Source: Tenrec ecaudatus (lineage: Eukaryota > Chordata > Mammalia > Afrosoricida > Tenrecidae). Taken from it: DNA of 64,000 nucleotides. How positions within the stretch are numbered: position 1 is the stretch's first letter; each line of letters starts with the position of its first letter. Location of the stretch: the NCBI RefSeq assembly GCF_050624435.1, contig NW_027459443.1:5001-69000 (forward strand). The letters run 5' to 3'. The position numbers and the translations under genes are program-made. The notes beneath the pieces were generated by a model. That model was not told the origin of the DNA. It saw nothing but the letters and a program-made list of their open reading frames with translations, and ran no database searches. Below, piece by piece: positions 60,800 through 64,000 of this stretch.

Positions 60800-61984
60800 T
60801 TATTTTTTTAATCATTTTATTGGGGGCTCATAGAATTCTTATCACAATATATTCTTGATCCATTGTGTCAAGAACATATGTACATTTGTTGCCATCATCA
60901 TCCTCAAAACATTTGCCTTCTATTTGAGCCCTTAATATCTGCTGCTTATTTTCCCCCTCCCTCCCCACTGTCCCCTACCTCATGAACCCTTCATCATTAA
61001 TAAATTATGATTATTTTGTCATATACTACACTGTCCGATGTCTCCCACCGCCTTCTTCTCAACTGTCCCTCCCCCAGGGAGGAGACTATATGTAGATTCT
61101 TGTAATCAGTTCCCCCTATCCACCCCACATTCTCTCCATCCTCCAGGCATCGCCACTCTCACCACTGGTCCTGAATGAGTCATCTGTCCTGGATTCCCTG
61201 TGTTTCCAGTTGCTATCTGTACCAATGTACATCCTCTGGTCTAGCCAGATTTGTAAGGTAGAATTGGGATCATGATAGTGGAGGAGAGGAAGTATTTAAG
61301 AACTAGAGGAAAGTTATATGTTTCATCGCTGCTACCCTGCACTCTGACTGGTTCATCTCTTCCCCACAACCCTTCACTAAGGGGTGTCCGATTGGCTACC
61401 AATGGGCTTTGAGTCTCCACTCTGCACTCACCCACATTTTCAATGATATGATCTTTTGTTCCTTGATGCTTGAAACCTGATCCCTTCGACAGCTCGTGGT
61501 CACACAGGCTGGTGTGTTTCTTCCATGTGGGCTTTATTGCTTTTGAGCTAGATGGCCACTTGTTTATCTTAGAACCTTTAAGAACACAGACGCTATATCT
61601 TTTGATAGCTGGGCACCATCACTTTTCTTCACTACATTTGCTTACACACACGTTTGTCTTCATTGATCGTATCAGGGAGGTGGGCACCCATTGATATGAT
61701 TTTTAGTTCTTTCATGTCTGATAACCAGTCCCTTCTGCACCTTGTGGTCAGACAGGCTGTGTGCTTCTTCCATGTTGGCTTTGATGCTTCTCAGCTAGAT
61801 GGCCGCTTGTTTATCTTCAACGCTTTAAGATCCCAGACGCTTTGATAGCCACGTACCATCAGCCTTCTTCACCACATTTGCTTATGCACACATTTTTCTT
61901 CAGCAATCATGTCGGGAATGTATGCATCCTGGAATGCCAATTTAATAGAACAAAGTGTTCTTGCATTGAGTAAGTGGAGGCCTA
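60800..61984 (-). mobile_element. L1 3' UTR, array member 2
   Basis: Starts after a T-rich run (60790-60807) with 'atcattttattgggggctca' and ends abruptly at 'gagtaagtggaggcc'. It carries two tandem copies of a 245-base unit (61442-61689 and 61690-61930). Confidence 0.9.
61442..61930 (-). repeat. 245-base tandem duplication in L1 3' UTR (member 2)
   Basis: Each unit has 'ttgttc/tttagttctt', 'gtgtg-ttcttccatgt', 'agacgct', and 'cttcaccacatttgctta'-like words in the same order. Confidence 0.88.
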
Positions 61985-64000
61985 ATTGTTTTATTAGGAG
62001 TTCACACAACTCTTATCACAATTCATACATACATCAGTTGTGTAGAGCACATTTGTACATTCATTGCCCTCATCATTCTCAAAACATTTCCTCTCCACTT
62101 AAGCCCTTGGCATCAGGTCCTCATTTTGTCCCCTCCATCCCCGCTTCCCCCTCCCTCATGAACCCTGGATAATTTATAAATTATTATTTTGTCATATCTT
62201 GCCTTGTCCGACATCTCCCTTCACCCACTTTTCTGTTGTCCACCCCCTAGTAACAAGGTCAAATGCAGATCATTGAAATCGATTCCTCCCTTCCAACCTA
62301 CTCTCCCTCTACGCTTCTAGTAGTGCCACTCTCACCACTGGACCTGAAGAGATCATCCACCCTGGATTCCCTATGTTTCTGGTTCCTATCTGCACCAGTG
62401 TACATCCTCTGGTCTAGCCAGACTTGCAAGGTAGAAATCAGATCATGATAGTGCAGGAGGATGAAGCATTTAGGAACTAGAGGAAAGTTGTATTTTTCAT
62501 TGTTGCTACATCACACCTTGACTGGCTCGCCTCCTCCCCTACACCCCTCTGCAAGGGGATTCCGGTGACTGACAAATGGGCTTTGGATCTCCAATCTGCA
62601 CCCCGCCCCCCCACCTCATTCACTATGGTAAGATTTTTTGTTCTGATGATGCCTGATACCTGATCCCTTCAACACCTTGTGATCGCACAGGATGGTGTGG
62701 TTCTTCCATGTGGGCTTTGTTGCTTCTGAGCTAAGTGGCTGCTTGTTTGCCTTTAAGACACCAGACGCTATACCTTTTGATATCCGGGCACCATCAGCTT
62801 TCTTTGCCACATTTGCTTATGCACCCATTTGTCTTCAGCGATCATATCATGGAGGCAAGCACAAAATGTTATGATTTTTTGTTCTTTGATGCCTGATAAC
62901 TGATCCCTTTGGCACCTTGTGATCACACAAGCTGGTGTGCGTCTTCCATGTGGGCTTTGTTGCTTCAGAGCTAGATGACCACTTGTTTATCTTCAATCCT
63001 TTAAGACCCCAGACGTTATATCTTTTGATAGCCAGGCACCATCAGCTTTATTCACCACATTTGCTTATGCACCCGCTTTGTCTTCAGCAGTTGCGTTGAA
63101 AAGGTCAGCATCACAGAATGTCAATTTAATAGAAGAAAGTATTCTTGCATTAAGGGAGTACTTGAGTGGAGGCCCAATGTCCTTCTGCTACCTTAATACT
63201 AAACGTATAAATATATGCACATAGATCTATTTACCCATCCTCATATATAAATATATTTGCATATATACATGTCTTTATCTAAACCTCTATAAATGCCCTT
63301 TGTCTCCTAGCTCTTTCCTCTATTTCCCTTGACTTTCCTTCTGTCCCACTATCATGCTCAGTCCCGACCAGGGTTTCAGCAAATCCTCTTTGTTACATTA
63401 CCCTTGATCATGCCCTACCAGGCCTCCCAGCCCCTCCTCACCACTGATTTAGATCACTTGTTCCCTTGTCCCTGGGTTTGTTAACACCACTACCTTTTCC
63501 CCCACCTCTCCTATGTCCCTCCTGAACTGTCGGTCCTGTTGTTTTATCCTCCAGATTGTTCATCCAGCCTATCTTATTTAGAAAGACCAGCGGAGATAAT
63601 AACATGCACAAAAACAAGACATAAAAATACCAAGGAACAATATACAACCAACCAACAACAATAAATCAATGACAAAAAAAAGCACAAGAAAGAAAAGTTT
63701 GTAGTTAGTTCAAGGATTGTGTGTTGGCCTTTAGGAGTGTTTTCCAGTTCAATCAATTGGGGTACCACACCCTAGCCCCAAAGTCCACCTTCATCATTCC
63801 CTGAGGACCTCGCCATTCCATTCCCTTGCTATTCTGTTGCACCCCCTTAGTGTTTTGCCTCGGTGTGGCAGGATCAGATCAGGCGTAGTTCCCACACTGT
63901 GTCTCCAGTGTTGTCCCCGGTAGAGCTATGGGTCAGTGAGGGACGTCATGTCTCATAGTGGGGCTGGCCATGTGGTCCTCTCTGTGGACTGGCTGCTCTA
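61985..64000 (-). mobile_element. L1 3' UTR, array member 3, runs off the window
   Basis: Starts 'taattgttttattaggagtt' directly at the end of member 2, with no long T run between. Same orientation. It also carries two copies of the 245-base unit (62622-62863 and 62864-63105). The coding end lies outside the window. Confidence 0.9.
62622..63105 (-). repeat. 245-base tandem duplication in L1 3' UTR (member 3)
   Basis: Two units with the same boundaries as in member 2. The corresponding regions at 19642-19885 and 59095-59340 have one unit only. Confidence 0.88.

Noticed and set aside
46187-64000. Further NINL exons
   Set aside because: I looked for the next human segment (DLQDRNDELQAELEGLW) and later coiled-coil words and did not find them; the region is LINE sequence nearly throughout.

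Overview
This window looks like nuclear DNA from an afrotherian mammal. Almost every part is intronic or repetitive. The tRNA-headed SINEs that share their 3' tail with an RTE LINE (AfroSINE/RTE pairs) occur many times, and that combination is characteristic of Afrotheria. The L1 3' UTR type also fits. I suspect the tenrec/golden-mole branch from repeat style alone, with low confidence.

One multi-exon gene runs along the + strand: NINL (ninein-like protein, a centrosomal microtubule-anchoring protein). I see eight exon-like blocks: 10458-10618, 12375-12441, 28550-28722, 29501-29653, 38845-39012, 40850-40987, 45415-45525 and 46109-46186. The first six join in one continuous open frame. Their internal splice sites are normal, and they carry the second EF-hand pair. 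The sixth exon has lost its GT donor and runs straight into TAA. The two exons that should come next (about 100 codons of coiled coil) are not found. The seventh block has an in-frame TAG, and the eighth is one codon short. All damage lies at or after the sixth exon, so this is either a decaying NINL or a gene cut back to an EF-hand-only protein.

Layout: 1-10.4 kb is intron with an LTR, SINEs, L1 pieces and an RBX1 processed pseudogene split by a later LTR insertion. 10.4-12.5 kb holds two exons. 12.5-28.5 kb is a 16-kb intron packed with a mariner copy, an ERVL/MaLR-like internal region, a half-L1 lacking ORF2, L1 3' UTRs and an RTE. 28.5-29.7 kb holds the EF-hand exons. 31.0-35.5 kb is a two-LTR MaLR-like element with an internally deleted L1 nested in it, followed by a second mariner copy. 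38.8-46.2 kb holds the last exons. 46.2-64 kb is almost solid LINE sequence: a 4-kb L1 lacking reverse transcriptase, older L1 blocks, then a head-to-tail run of three L1 3' UTRs.

No RNA gene, CpG-island promoter or second host gene could be supported. Repeat boundaries are by eye, usually good to about 10-50 bases. Comparisons with human NINL, RBX1 and L1 are from memory, not from a search.
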